This document shows, piece by piece, positions 45,986-57,951 of a DNA stretch of 64,000 nt. Source of the DNA: Cinclus cinclus (Eukaryota > Chordata > Aves > Passeriformes > Cinclidae). The position numbers and the translations under genes were made by a program. Each line of letters opens with the position of its first letter. Within the stretch, counting starts at the first letter, position 1. The notes below the pieces were generated by a model. The model saw nothing but the letters and a program-made list of their open reading frames with translations. It was not told the DNA's origin and made no database searches. The stretch lies in assembly GCF_963662255.1 (NCBI RefSeq), contig NC_085051.1, positions 54,785,101 through 54,849,100 on the forward strand. The letters run 5' to 3'.

Positions 45986-48914
45986 AAGTAGCTAGAGAAC
46001 TGTCCAGAAGTATTAAGTGAAGTTTTCAAGCTAAGCTTGAAGACTAGCTGCAACTTGCCACACAGGAAAAAACAGAAGACAAAAGCACCATTATGCTTTC
46101 TTAAAAATGTAAGAGTACAGCACACACATTCCCTGACAAGGTCATTAAACACGGGTTCAGACACCCACAGCAGTATATGCCCGGGTACAATGGGTGTTTA
46201 CTCTCTGATTCAGCGAGGTGCTGGTATGCATAGGGGTTACTGTCGCCTGAAGAATATAATTTTTGGCCCCGTGTGGATCATAACTGCTTGGTTTGGTTAG
46301 TGCATAGAAATGTAGCTAAACCCTCCCCTTCAAATATCTAATTTGTTTGGAATGACAGGCATGTCCTGACTAAAAATTAATTCTGCCAGGTGATATAACT
46401 TGTTTGAATTCGCAGGAATTTGCCATTTGGAAAAAGGAAAAAGGAAAGACATTTAATTAGGGATGGAGCTAAAGCAGCTAATTTGATCTTTCTATTGAAA
46501 AAAAAATAAATTACAGGTTACATATGAAAACTGTGTGCTCTGGGTGAAGCATGCTCTCTACTTGCAGGTATGCTTTGATGAGGCTTCCCCTGCTAAGAAA
46601 CACAGGGCACGTTTCTGTTAAAGCAATAACTTTATCTTGCTGTTTGTTGTCTTCCTGCCTCTGACTGAGCAGATGGCCCAGCCATGCCAGGTGTTTATCC
46701 AGGGGGCTTCACTCTGGCATTGGGCTCCTTGTGGCACAGCACCCACAAAGAGGGGAAAGGCAAAGCTGGCTGCTGTGGCAAGAGGAGCCCACCTGCCTCT
46801 CCAGAGCTTCCCACATTCCCACTGCCTCAGCTCAGCCTGTCCCCTTGCCTTCCCAGGGGAAGGAGACTCCCTACTCTCCTTCCTTTTCCCTGCAGCTGGG
46901 CAATCCCTTTTGCCCCAGTGTTTTATCACACCAAAACCCTGTGTCACAGCTCCTGTGACAGAAATGGTGTGGTGGTGAGTTAGAGGCAGGTGGGCACAGT
47001 GGTCAGGGCTGGCCCAGGCATGGCCATGAGACCACTGCCCACAGCTTTGCTGTGCCCTGGAGAGCCCCAGGGCAGCCTTGAAGGAGTGTCTGTGCTCACC
47101 ATATCCTCAGGGATACCTCAGCCCCTGCCCAGATACAGAATGAGCCTTACAGATTGGTTTGAGCTCCTTCCCACAGAAATCCAGGAAAATTTCCTGTTGG
47201 CTTCCAACACTGCAGATCATTAATAGCACGAAGGACATATCCCAGTAGCAATGGCTTTTGGGCTTCCTCCTCCTCAGGGAGGTCTAGGACTCCACTGCTC
47301 CTTCTGCCTCCCCTGGGACACCCAGTCCAGGAGCATGATTCAAGAGAGCTTCATCACCTTCCCACACTGGAGTGCTTCAAATGCAGATGGGTTCAGACTT
47401 ACCCTTCCCCTGGCCAGGAGAAGATGGTCTAGACCACTAAAACCACATTTTCTGGAAGTAGGTTCTCAGATGCTGTCACTTCCTGACAGGGCTCTTTGTC
47501 TTTTATCAAGAGGAGCAAAATCAGAAAGAAAAGCTAATTTACTCGTCGGAGATTTTTTTTGTTTAAATCTTTTCTCATTAGTGTCCTTACAGTTTATTAC
47601 TCATCTGTGGCTTTTTTGCAAGTTGTCTATCAGGTGAGGTGCAGTGAAGTGGTGTTACATTCCATACATGTAGGGGCTTAGCTGCAGTTTCATTGTGTAT
47701 TCAACCCTGTAATTAAGACTCAGATGGAAGACTTTAGGCCTCTAAAGCAAAGAAATTCTAGGTTTCTTGGCAAAACATTTGGCTGAGTACATAGAGAGCA
47801 CCTTAAGTACTTAAATGGTCTCTACGTGAGGAAACCTGATGCCAGAAATGATGTACCTTAAAGGCAGGCTGTTGGGAAAAGGCAAACAAACCAGTGCTAA
47901 AACGCTTGATGTCTCAAGGTACATTCTTCCTGAGTATTATTTTTTTTTCTTGGAAGATGCTCTGTGAAAGGAATTGTGTTCTCAAAAATGACTTGTTGCT
48001 GGCACTGGATTAATGTGAGCCACATAAGGTGTGGGAGTCAGCAAAAAAAGCACCCGGCTGGTTCTCAATAAATTATGAGGGACTCGAGCATCGCCTTCAA
48101 GCAAATCAATACAGCGCTGCTGTGGAGTGCCTACAGCCAGGAATACTCAGTGGGAGGAAGCCAGCACTTTTCTAAGGGCATGTCCATGCATGGCTGCAGT
48201 GCCTGGTCCCTTCAAGGCAAAGGAGGAGGACCATGGGACTGCAGGATGAGGTGCATGGCAGGGTGGGTGTTTCAGTGACTGTGGGGTGTCGGCACAGCAG
48301 GGTTTTACTCAGAGAAAACCCCCACAAGGAAAAGGGAAAGTGTGTCTCCTTCAGCCCAAAGCTCTGCATGGGACAGCCAAGGGCTGTGTTCCTGCCTGGG
48401 GATGGGCTGGGGCAGTCACAGGGGGCAGGACATGCTCTGCTCTTGCCAGTGGTGTTTTCCACCTGGGCATGCACTCATCATCTTACCCTGCCTCTCCTCT
48501 CTGTTTGCCACCCTGCAGCCTTCCTGCATCCCCCAGGGCCTGCTGATGTGCAAACTTCTGCTGGAAGAAAGGATTTGGAGATGGGGGTCAGCAGAGCAGC
48601 CTGTGACTCACCTCTTCAATAAACCTGCTCTTTTATTAGCTGTCTCCAGCTGGACGGCAGTGCCACTCAGTGCAGACTGAGAAGCTGGAATTGTTAGGTA
48701 GAAAGAAGGACACGGTCCTCAGACTCAGAAGTATCACCCACCTTGTGCTCACACCCCTGGGTACAGCAACATGGGCCCACAGCCTTAGAGCTATCACCAC
48801 TGGGGTAATAAAAGGCAGCAAGAATATGAATGCTAACAGTAATGGTGTCTGGCTCACACAGATCTTCTTCCAGCAGTTGGTCTCAAAATACTACAAAAAG
48901 GAATCAATAAGTTT
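45986..48914. other. Unique sequence, no confident gene
   Basis: A block at 46390-46510 with 'acatttaattagggatgg' and 'agcagctaatttgatc' looks like conserved noncoding DNA. A 40-base segment at 47593-47632 has a good acceptor (attagtgtccttacag) and donor (tcag/gtgaggtgc), too short to weigh. G+C-richer parts carry overlapping, uninformative frames. Confidence 0.4.
48612..48684 (-). other. Weak candidate exon on minus strand
   Basis: On the minus strand a pyrimidine-rich acceptor (cttctttctacctaacaattccag) is followed after 73 bases by a consensus donor (gaagag/gtgagtcac). One frame is open in the interior. Short, no family recognised. Confidence 0.15.
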
Positions 48915-48917
48915 TTT

Positions 48918-49035
48918 TTAATAGATGGAGAAGCAGTGGCACAGAGCAGTGACCTTGTCACTGTCATCCAGCTGGCTGCCAGCACAGGCAGAGCAGAATT
49001 ACATTCTTAGCCCATGTTTTCCTTAGCCTAAAACC
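48918..49035 (-). mobile_element. MIR SINE relic, antisense
   Basis: The plus strand 'atagatggagaagcagtggc', 'acagagcagtgaccttgtca', 'tcatccagctggctgccagc', 'acaggcagagcagaattaca' tracks the reverse-complement MIR core. Old and without clear ends. Confidence 0.7.
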
Positions 49036-51126
49036 AACTCAGTTTTGCCAATTTGACTTTTTACAGTGCCATTCTAAAATTTGGCAGAGAAAGGACCATG
49101 TATCCTCCATTCACCTCCCCTGTGTTTGGAGCCTATCAAATGCTAAATGAAACAGCAAAACCAGAGCAATAAAGATTTCTATCATTGGGGACCTCCCACT
49201 GCACAAGGAATGTATTTAGTATGACCTTCAAAAGTAAGCATTTTGCCAAAAGTCTGCCTGAGTTTTTTAGGGGTATCTGTGCTTCTTTCAAGGAGATGGT
49301 CTGCATATCAGATGAGCCAAAATTTTTTGGGATGTGCAAATTACAATAGCTTTTTTTTTTTTATTAGGCATCAGAGTAAATAAGTATAAGCCCTACACAG
49401 AGCATCTTGTTGGGGCATACAATGTATATGCTCCAGGGCGCAAATATTTTACACACCCTCCTCTTTGATTTTTTTTTTTTAATGGAATATGCAAATTGTG
49501 CATGTTTCAGCTGGGATTGTCTCTCTTTGATCTGACTGTTCTCCATCCTGGAATTTCTTGCAGCGGGGATAAACTGAACTGAGATATGCAGCTACAGGGA
49601 ATTTCACCTTGCATTTTCTCCAAGCCTGTTGGGAGCAGCAAACTCACTACAGAGAGCTTGGAGGGCAGCAAGAGGTTCTAAACAAAGTCTCTGCAAAGGA
49701 AAGGCCAGAGAGCACTGCTCCAGGCCATTGCAAATGATGAGCAAAAGGGCTCGGGTGCCATCCATGAGAGGATTCACCAACAAATGGGACGGTTACACGA
49801 CAAAAAGCCATTATTTCCTCTGAATTGCAATACCTGTTCGCAGCAGGAGGTGGTAGAGACACTGATAGCAGGTGACAATGTGTGCAGCAAGGTGGAGAGC
49901 AGCATTTGGCTCTGCTGCCCAAGCCAAGACCCACACCAGTCAAATTGCTGTCAGCACCTGCTCTTAGCGCTGTTATATGTGTGTTATGTTAGTGGCCCAG
50001 CTTGCTGCCTTTGCCCAGCACTCTTGGCCCCACAGGGTCTTAAAAATAATTCAGGGTGCGAAATGTCCCATAGTGGCACCTTCAGGTGTCCTGCTAAGCA
50101 GGGCAGGAGCTGCTCCATCCACAAGTGAGTCACAGGAAAATGGTTTTAGGAAGCATAGCAGGGGGAAAGGCTGGGGTGAGAGCCACCTGCACAGCCAGCC
50201 AGGAGGGCAGGGCCACAGAGGAGAGGTCAGCTGGAGCAAGGAGCAGTGCCTTGGCTACGCTGCCAAAACAGCTCCCGCCAGGGCTTGAATTACCGCCTTT
50301 GTGCAAACACCAGCGCGGCCACCGCCACCAGCTCCCAGCTTTGATGGAGCAGATAGGGCTGAAAGGAAAACAGAGCACGCAGAGAAAGCAACATATGGTG
50401 ATATGGGTGGATTTGCTGGGTGAAACCTGCTCCCGCTCCCGCTGGAGCCAGGGAAAGTTTTGCCTCTGACCACAGTGACGGCAAAAGTGGGACTGGAATG
50501 GAGGGGTGTTTTGGCACACAGGAAAATGTGTGATGAAGGGACATGCCCATGGCCAGGATGACCATCGACCTGTATTCCAGGCTGTGCTGCAGCAAACCAA
50601 GCAGGTTCAAGAATTCAGAAAGTTTCAGAGATAACCATTTGAGTTGCCTGCAGAAAAATCTACTTATACTGGGGAAATGAGGGAGGGAGGGAAAAGGCCC
50701 TTCCTGAATTTGGAAAGCATTCCTGTTTATTTCTGCTTGCCTGTGGGGGAGAGGGAAGCTCAGTGAATCATCCCAGCCACATAAAGAGCACAGCTAAGAT
50801 TTTACCTGAGCAAGAAGAAAGCTTTTTCATGGCTCATAAATGCTTATTGATTTGTCCTTTTCTATTTGTGTGCCTCTGCATTTCCAGGAGCACAAGTGGA
50901 AAGAAAACATCCCTGAAAAACTCTCAACACTATTAGCGGAGGTCTGACCCTCAGCCCCTTGACAGAGATGTAGCCCCTTGCCTCCAGCAATGGATTTGGT
51001 CCCTCTCTGCTGACAGAAACAAGCCAGCCCTGTCATGTGCAGTCCCGGGCGTGTGGAGCCCCTGGCCTGCAGCAGTGCCCTCCCGTGCTCCCCACTGCCT
51101 CTCCCCTGCACGCATTTGCCTTTCAG
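49036..51126. other. Unique sequence with small CpG patch
   Basis: Poly-T runs at about 49351-49362 and 49470-49480. From 50265 to 50450 several CpGs cluster (about seven within the first 80 bases), with two ctcccgctcccgct units; too small for an island call. Otherwise nothing recognised. Confidence 0.4.
50036..50124 (+). other. Weak candidate exon
   Basis: A pyrimidine-rich acceptor (cactcttggccccacag, ending at 50035) and a donor (ccacaa/gtgagtcac, GT at 50125) enclose 89 bases open in frame 1, encoding a short Cys-containing peptide (SGCEMSHSGTFRCPAKQG). Too short to distinguish from chance. Confidence 0.16.
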
Positions 51127-51254
51127 GCAAGTGCAGGACACTGCCAGAGGTCAGCTGGGGGGTAGCCAAGAGTTTGGCCTGCAGTGTCTTGGGCCTTATC
51201 AATGGGCTGTTGTTCAGCTTGGGATTCCTGAGTTCCTTAGTCACATCTTTGCAG
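51127..51254 (+). other. Strong splice-flanked candidate exon
   Basis: Of all segments in the window this has the best pair of splice signals. The acceptor carries a long pyrimidine tract (ctcccctgcacgcatttgcctttcag in pieces, ending at 51126) and the donor is tttgcag/gtaagtata (GT at 51255). Two frames are open over the 128 bases. Frame 2 (phase 2 in, phase 1 out) gives a peptide with GPYQWAVVQLGIPEFLSHIF. Frame 3 (phase 1 in, phase 0 out) gives a hydrophobic stretch, SVLGLINGLLFSLGFLSSLV, that could be a membrane helix. No family recognised. It may also be noncoding. Confidence 0.35.
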
Positions 51255-52304
51255 GTAAGTATAAATCACCATCTGCAGAACCTGGGGTTTTGCAATACTT
51301 GGCCCTCTGCAATTTTGCCTCTTCTGCAAATATGATAATAACCATTTTTGCTCTGTTTCAGACAGGCCTTCCAGTTAAAGGCTCTGGGTTCACAAAAAAT
51401 TAGTTGGGCTGATTCTGCTTCCTTGCTGAAGTGATTAAATTTCATTAAAAGCAGCTAGAAACACATTAAGTTTCTCTGTTTTCCATATAAGGAATAGTTG
51501 CCAATAGGCTGGAAAATTGGCAAAAGCATCCATAAAAGCATCACTAAACAGGCTCAGGGAAAGGTTGGGATGAGACTGCATACCTGCCCAAATGTTTATG
51601 TCTGGTCCAGGTCTTTCCCCTTTCCCCTCAGGTGGACTCAGGGGTGGTTGCTGGTGGAAGCCTTCCTGCTGTTGCTGTGACACAGATCAGTGGCGCAGAA
51701 GCAGGTGACTTCTGGGGTCTCCCTTTCACCCCACATCAGATCCCATCCACATCCACCTCTACAGGTGATGCATCCCAGAGGGCAAACCCTGCATCTGCAC
51801 TCTTCCTGTGTGCCTCACACCATGCAGTTCCAAGGGCAGCAGTTTGGCTGGGAGCAGGGCTGCACAGCCAAATGTGTGTCCCAGGCAGTTTCAGCAGATG
51901 GTTTAGGATGGCCAAGGTAGGGCTCTGCCCTGCCACCACTCCCACATGCTCTTTGGGACCCAGAGGATGTGCCGACCAACCATGGTGTCCAGCAGCCCTG
52001 GGTGACAGCAGTGCCACCCCATGTCTGTGGGGCTTGGCTCTAGGGCACCTCATCTCCCGAGTATTCCCACTCCCTCAGCACTGAGCAAACTAGGACAGAA
52101 ACAAGTGTATTGCAGACTTCATCATTTACTGCCTCACTGGTCACACAGGCTCCTTCTCTGTCTACAGATTGGCTAAAACCATGGAAAACCCCCACGCCAC
52201 TGCAGCAAACCATCAGCATGGCTGTCATGTCTCTGTGCCTGCTCTGCTCTGCCCATGGGAGCAGCTGCTGCATCGGCTGCTGAGGCTGCTCACTCCTGGA
52301 TTTA
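51255..52304. other. Unique sequence, no confident gene
   Basis: A minus-strand segment 51587-51679 is flanked by an acceptor-like (gatctgtgtcacag) and a donor (ggcag/gtatgcag) and is open in one Gln/Pro-rich frame, but the evidence is slight. Otherwise nothing recognised. Confidence 0.35.
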
Positions 52305-52331
52305 TTTTTATTTTTTTTTTTTTTTTTTAAA
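52305..52331. repeat. Poly-T tract
   Basis: A T run of more than 20 bases (ttatttttattt then T only) immediately left of the CpG-rich patch. Confidence 0.9.
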
Positions 52332-52377
52332 TTACGGGGATAGTTTTGACTTTTCCACTTTTCAGTTGGCTCACCCT

Positions 52378-52625
52378 CCCGTCGGTGTGTCTCGCTCTCT
52401 GAGCTCACTCAATAATGCATGACAAGGGCTCGCTCTGCCACAGCAGCAATAACGCAGCGCGTCCCCGCTCCGTGCGGGGTCGAGTTTCTGCCGCTCGGGA
52501 ATTCGACAGATGGAAACGCTGGGATTTTTTCCATGGCCCTCCTGCCTCCCAGGCCCCAGGATAGCAGAAGATTATCGAGGGCATATCCCAGCACAATCGC
52601 AGGCATGGGAGACGAGGACCTGTGC
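52378..52625. promoter_or_regulatory. Small CpG island, possible promoter
   Basis: About 14 CpGs fall within roughly 145 bases (52380-52525), including 'aataacgcagcgcgtccc' and 'ctccgtgcggggtcgag', against a CpG-poor background. This is the strongest CpG signal in the window and suggests a DNA segment kept unmethylated in the germline, as promoters and some enhancers are. No TATA box is seen. It lies 1.1 kb to the right of the candidate exon at 51127-51254 and immediately left of an A+T-rich block with TAATTA sites. Direction of transcription cannot be told. Confidence 0.42.
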
Positions 52626-52654
52626 TGAGGGTGGTGGGTAGGAAGAGGGGCTAT

Positions 52655-52805
52655 GAGTCATTATTTTAATGAAACTGGTGAAGGTGAGAACTTTTCCTAT
52701 GCCTGGGAAGGCAGTGCACTCATAATCATATTGCTAATTAAATCAGTTTGGCTTCTTTAGACTGATTTTCTTTCATTGTCATGACTCAACTAATTAAAAA
52801 AACTC
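52655..52805. promoter_or_regulatory. Candidate conserved noncoding element next to CpG island
   Basis: A repeat-free A+T-rich block with two TAATTA homeodomain words (attgctaattaaatcag and aactaattaaaa), 'gagtcattattttaatgaa' and an AP-1-like 'catgactcaac'. Its position beside the CpG-rich patch supports a regulatory reading, but conservation is not tested. Confidence 0.3.
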
Positions 52806-55582
52806 AAATACAAGGCCCCCTCACCTCCATCTTCAAAATGATGCTGGTGTTTCCTTTCCTTTGTTTTTCCTTCATCACATCAGAAGCAGACCTCTGTTCC
52901 AAGGGAGTCTGAAGATGATGTCCAATACCTCATCCAGCAAGGAAAAGGCCATTACTAGAAGCTCTAGTGCTTCTGCAGAGCACTGTGCCACCACCCCTGA
53001 GTCACTGCGGTTTTAGATTTCCACTTCTAGAGATGCAGGGACTGGTCCATATGATCAGGTTCATCCCCTATCCATGCAGGGGATGCCGCTTTTGCATCAG
53101 TCCTTTTTGTGCTGGTTTCCCCACAGATGTCAGCCTGATGCAGCAGAGGAGGAAAGGGAATTTCAAAAGCTGGTCTGGCCGTAGAGCAATGTGAACCTTA
53201 TTTCCCTAATCTGTGTTGACTGTGAGAGCTGGAGTCTTCAGGTGATAGAAGGCAAGACAGAAAAAGGTGGATTAGGAAAAGCAAAAGTGCACGAGGTCAC
53301 TGAAAAGAGGAGCAACCTGGAGGATGTCACAGCCAAAGCTGAAAAAGACCAAAAAATACAGCTCATTTGAAGAGGTTTGTCACACAAAAATAAATTGTAA
53401 TTTTCTGTCATATGTCTTTGCTTCTTTACACTGAGAAGTAGGGATGGGAGCAGCAGCATGCATAGGCCAGGGATATAGGGATTTAAGGATAAAGTGTCAC
53501 CATATGCTTCAGTATGCACAGGTGAGGCCATCCTGAAACTTGAGTTGAAACCACACTCATCCTATAGCCCTGAGGCTGCCTCCCATCACCTCTCACATTC
53601 ATTGACATTGGGGCATGATGGTTTCTGACTTCAGCCCCAGTCCTTTCCATATGTGGAAAGACTTGGGCTTTTTTGTCCCCAGAAGTCATCTTTCCTTCCA
53701 AAAAACAAAAATCCCAGCTATCTTCTGGATTTCATCCCATATTGAATAGCTGCTTGTTTCAGAAAGAGTCATCTGCACAGTGACAAAAATATTCATCTTC
53801 ATTTTAGAGCAGGAAATATTGCAAAAGCCAAAGTTGGTTATACTTTATGGTTATGTCAGCTGGCTGAAACAGTCTCACAAAAATGATGTTGCTGTCAGAA
53901 ATGATTGCTGGGATATGGAAACACCAGTGCATCAGAGACTGTGGAGTTTTGGGGACCCCTCCACTGCTTCTGTAGCTGCTTTCAGTGGAGAAAGGGATGA
54001 ACAGGAGCCCATTACTCAATGCCAAGCAATGCCAGTGCCTACCTGGGATGCCCAGTTATGGCTGATTGAGCACAAGGGCAGCAGGGTGCTGCCTAGGCTG
54101 GGTGCATTCCCTCAGCCTTCTGCAGCTGCAACTCACATTTCACACAGCAAAAATGATGCTAAATATGGGATTTAGACACATCCATAACAGGAATTCATTA
54201 ATTTTTGTCCTGGCCAGGACATGTTCTGGCAGCTGTGGGAGCTGAGCATGCAGGAGCAGTGATGCTGTGGACTCTGGTGTAGCCCTGGTGCTCCATGGCC
54301 AGCAAAGCTGGGGAGGGAAGGAGGATATGTGCTCAGCTTTCCCATCCTCAGGTCCTAGTCAGTGCTCGGGTGGCAGGGAGGAGGTGGTGTGGCACAGCAG
54401 GGCTGTTTCAGTGCCTCTGGCAGGAGAGGGACAGCTTGCTGCTGCCACCACAGGCACAGTGACCCTCCCCTCAGCTCCAGGAGGGTACAACATTGAACAT
54501 CAGGCAGGCATATCATTTGACTCTATCCCTTCATGAGGCCACTATATGGGCTCTGTCAATCTTGGATGTCATGATTTGTAGATGGAAGCCAGCATTTGCT
54601 CCATGTCTCAGTTTGACTGCTCCAGCCAGGCTTAAAGTTCCTTGAGAACAGGGACAGAGACAGATCCTGCACCAAAATATGTCACTGCTGGCTGATGCAA
54701 TCTGGGCAAGAGACAAGGGGACTTAAGACAGCTCATGAAAAATATGCCATGAGACTCTCCTTTAAACCTTGCCTTCAGGCTTTTGGACTTAAAAATAACA
54801 CACACACCGTTGGCCATTTATGTTTAGCTCACTGGGGGCTTTCTTTCCTGCAGGAATGTAAGGATTAGATGGTCTCCTCCGCTTGTATAGTGACTCCAGC
54901 AGAAGTGATCATGTTCTTCTTTCCTAAAGCCCGGGCTGGATTGGCAGCAGTGGTGCAACAGCAGATGCATGAATGAGATTTCAGTGCTCCCTGTCCATCC
55001 CAGTGGGAAGAAGGGCAGTGCTGTGCAGGACAGGCTGTGCTGGAGCCAAGGGAAGACCCCAAGAAGAATGTGGGTGACATTCAGGTCTGCTTTGTAGGCA
55101 ACAAGCCCTACTGATTGCAATCCCCCGATTTCTGAGGGTCAGACCCAGCTGCCTGGCTGAAATTGGTGACCAGTTGCCAGCAGGTTTCAGTGCACTAAAG
55201 TGGGAATGACAGCAGGAAGGTGGTTGCAGAGTTTTGTTAATCAAGGAAGCATTAGGTAGGCAGGTACTTCACAGGATACAGCAAAATCATCAGAGTAGAG
55301 ACAGTAACCCTGTCTGGAATATTGGCTGTGGCTGGGGGATACTGGGGGCTTATAAACCTCAGTATGCTCTCAGAGATAAGCTCTCTTTAATACATCAAAA
55401 CAGTTTGTGGGGTAAAATGTGCAACAGGTCCAGTGCTGGTTCCACTCCAGTTTCGTTGAGTTAGCTTTTTTTTTTTTTTTTGGTCGTGTAACAATTTTGA
55501 GGTTGTAAGGGAAGATAGAAATAAAAGAGGAGTTTTACTGGGAGAAGCCTAGAATGAGCATCCACACAACCTAAGAGCATGT
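52806..55582. other. Unique sequence, no confident gene
   Basis: No repeat family recognised with certainty; a faint old-SINE resemblance near 54620-54720 was not called. A poly-T run lies at about 55467-55483. Frames in the region show no known domain. Confidence 0.35.
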
Positions 55583-55873
55583 TTACATCTCAGAGCACAC
55601 CGGAGAAATGGGCACATCACAGAAGAAGACACCTTTGTCATACTTGTTTCTCCATCCCTCGGGGCACAGATGAGTGATGGAGCAGTGCACCACAGCAAAC
55701 CTGACTTGCTTGGAGATTGTCTTGCAGATACAGGGGGGCAAATCTTGTTCAGAAGGAATCTCATTGTCAGGGACAGTGAGGTTGGGCCAGGTGCTGGCTG
55801 CCATGCTGGGTGTGAAGGTGCTTTCCCTGATTGGTACCAGCCCTATGTCCTCCCTCAGGAGCAGTCCAGCCAT
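55583..55873 (-). CDS. Small cysteine-containing open frame, unrecognised
   Basis: A minus-strand frame of 96 codons from an ATG to a TAA. The frame stays open upstream of the ATG to about 55917, so it could equally be a last exon entered through one of several AGs there. The predicted peptide has six cysteines (48, 50, 64, 70, 85 and 93), a possible N-glycosylation site NLT at residue 31, and sequence such as ISKQVRFAVVHCS and CPEGWRNKYDKGVFFC that looks more protein-like than most frames here. It has no signal peptide at the ATG; one could be contributed by an upstream exon. No polyadenylation signal is obvious below it. No family recognised; a chance frame is the main alternative. Confidence 0.22.
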   Translation of the reverse strand: MAGLLLREDIGLVPIRESTFTPSMAASTWPNLTVPDNEIPSEQDLPPCICKTISKQVRFAVVHCSITHLCPEGWRNKYDKGVFFCDVPISPVCSEM

Positions 55874-57399
55874 CCAGCCAGAGGGATGTGACAGGAGGCA
55901 CTGCTGAGCTCTGGGCTGTGCCCTTCAGAAAATAATTCACAGAGGAGCTGGGCAAGTGGCCTAAGCCCAGAAAACACAACACTTCCCCACCCCTCCACAT
56001 CAGTTCAGAGACTCTGTGCTGCCTGTCAGAGGCTGCTGAGATTGTCATTACTTTCTCCTGCAGTTTCAAACCCTCCTAGTGCCTCCTTCTTGTGTCAGTT
56101 CACCTATTTTAGGGTCTAGCCAAAACTCCTTCACACCTCTTAACATTTTACCTCCAATAGAAGTACGAGCTGCTGCTATTCTTTTGGGTCACAGGCCTCC
56201 TAAGGCACTGCTTTTGGAGGCTCTGTCACAGCATCACTACCACACATGGGGAATAGCCTTCACCTGCTCACTGGACTGCTTTGAGATAAGCAGCCTTCCT
56301 CCAAACTGCTTCAGCCTCCTATGATCTTTATGGAGCAATTTGTTATATCAAGTGTAAGATGTAGCATGGGACACCAGGGCAGTGGTCCTTAAAATGTGCT
56401 TGTTGGAGAAGGACCACTCAAAGGTGAACTTGAGGCTAGAGGAACACGTAGCTCAGATGTCAAATGCCATGCTGAAGAAGTGTTTGATGAAATAAAGATT
56501 GGTAAACTCTGTTGTGGCTGGTTTGAGAGATCAAGTATCGCCTTCAGGCTGACTGTAAAAATGTGGAAAATCCAAAGGCAAATGTGGCTGGTGAAAGAGA
56601 AAAGTGGTAGATGATCATTCATACCAATCTAATAATGCTGGAAATAATTTGAAACAAATTAGAGGTGGAAAACAAAGAGTCAAATAAAAAAAAAAAAGGT
56701 GGGAGAGAACAACCTGTAAGTATTGCTAATATTTCTTGTCCTGTATGAGAGAAAAATTTTCCTTGTGGATAATTGGACTCTCCAGCCAAGTAAAAATGTG
56801 TAATTGTAATTCATGTGGAGAAGAAATTGTTGGTTGTCATCATTAGTGATAATATATTAGTACTGGATGTTCTGATGAGGGCCCTCTGTGGTCAAGTAAA
56901 CATGCCTGCAAGGCTTAGCAATAGTCCTTTCCTTTGAGAGAGCACTTAATTACGTCTAGAGAGACCTACTGCACCTTCAAACATGATAAATTACCATTGC
57001 TAAGCTCTGACATTAGAGCTGCCTATCTGCTGAGCAGTGGTTCAGGACCAGGATCAGGAGACTCAGTAGGTGGTTCCTCAGTAAAGTAGAAATCATTGCC
57101 ACCATCTGAGTCTTCCCTTCAGGTATTTTATTTCCACACACCTCCTCATCTCCTGGGTCTGAGCTGGCCAAATGGCACACACAGTTTTCTTCTCTTCTGA
57201 CCTCCCAGCCCCTTGCCAAGGTGCAATTCCTAAGAGACTAAACACCAGGAGAAGGTCTACCACAATTGTTGACGTAGCTCTTAGGATGAAAGGAGGTAGC
57301 TCACCCAGCAGGTGCTCACAGGACTAAGCAACCCATGAAGACTCATGAAAAAGCCTATGTTCAGCCACTTCACCTCAGGACAGCTGCAGAGGTACTTAC
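55874..57399. other. Unique sequence, no confident gene
   Basis: Contains a poly-A run at about 56687-56698. The part 56610-57000 is A+T-rich and repeat-free. On the minus strand a 68-codon frame (57013-57219) has several possible splice sites but none stands out. Confidence 0.35.
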
Positions 57400-57519
57400 C
57401 AGAGAACTCCCACTGCTTCTGAGGGGAAGAGATTGTCTCTGCCTCACCAGTCTCTTGCAGAAATTGGCTTGAAGAACAGCAGAAACCCCTGGTGATCCCT
57501 CTGTAGTTTTGCAAATTAG
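57400..57519 (-). other. Candidate exon on minus strand
   Basis: On the minus strand the acceptor is ttactttctcccccattaacag (in pieces, ending at 57520) and the donor is ttctctg/gtaagtacc (GT at 57399-57398). Both match consensus well. The 120-base interior is open in two frames: phase 0 throughout (40 codons), and a second frame that is part of a longer 184-codon open stretch (57281-57835). The second reads NLQNYRGITRGFCCSSSQF at its start. It lies on the same strand as, and 1.5 kb upstream of, the cysteine-containing frame at 55583-55873, so the two could be exons of one gene. No family recognised. Confidence 0.27.
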
Positions 57520-57951
57520 CTGTTAATGGGGGAGAAAGTAACTTCAGAGTGCTTTTTTTCTGGCCCCCTTTCTTGCAAAGTTTCACCCAGTGGTCCCCAT
57601 TAAAACATTCCTGGGGAGCTGTTGGGGTGGCACTGTTCAGGCAGGCCAGGAAGAGTTCAGAGGAGCAAACCAGCTCTCCTGATGCAAATGAGCCCTCTGA
57701 GATAGCTGGAAAGCTCTTTCTTGTGGGCTTTGCAAAATACCATGGTCTAACGGGCCCCTGTGTGCTCCTTTGTCCTGGCTGCACACCCTGGCATGATGTG
57801 GTGCTCTTTGTCCAGGCTGCAGGTTGGGCACCCAAATTAAATCAGCACAGACTCACTGAGCCTGTGAGAACAAGAGGTTCATAAACCACTTTCAGCTGTA
57901 AACCAAGTCATAAGGGCATGGATCTTGCTTGGGCTGCATTTGCCTCAGTTT

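Noticed and set aside
45895..46164. Phe-rich minus-strand frames over the A-rich tract
   Set aside because: They are translations of a purine repeat, as is also the case for the GAAAA and TATATC repeats.
54610..54725. Old SINE-like tail near 'gttccttgagaacaggga'
   Set aside because: A single short word match without the surrounding element structure.
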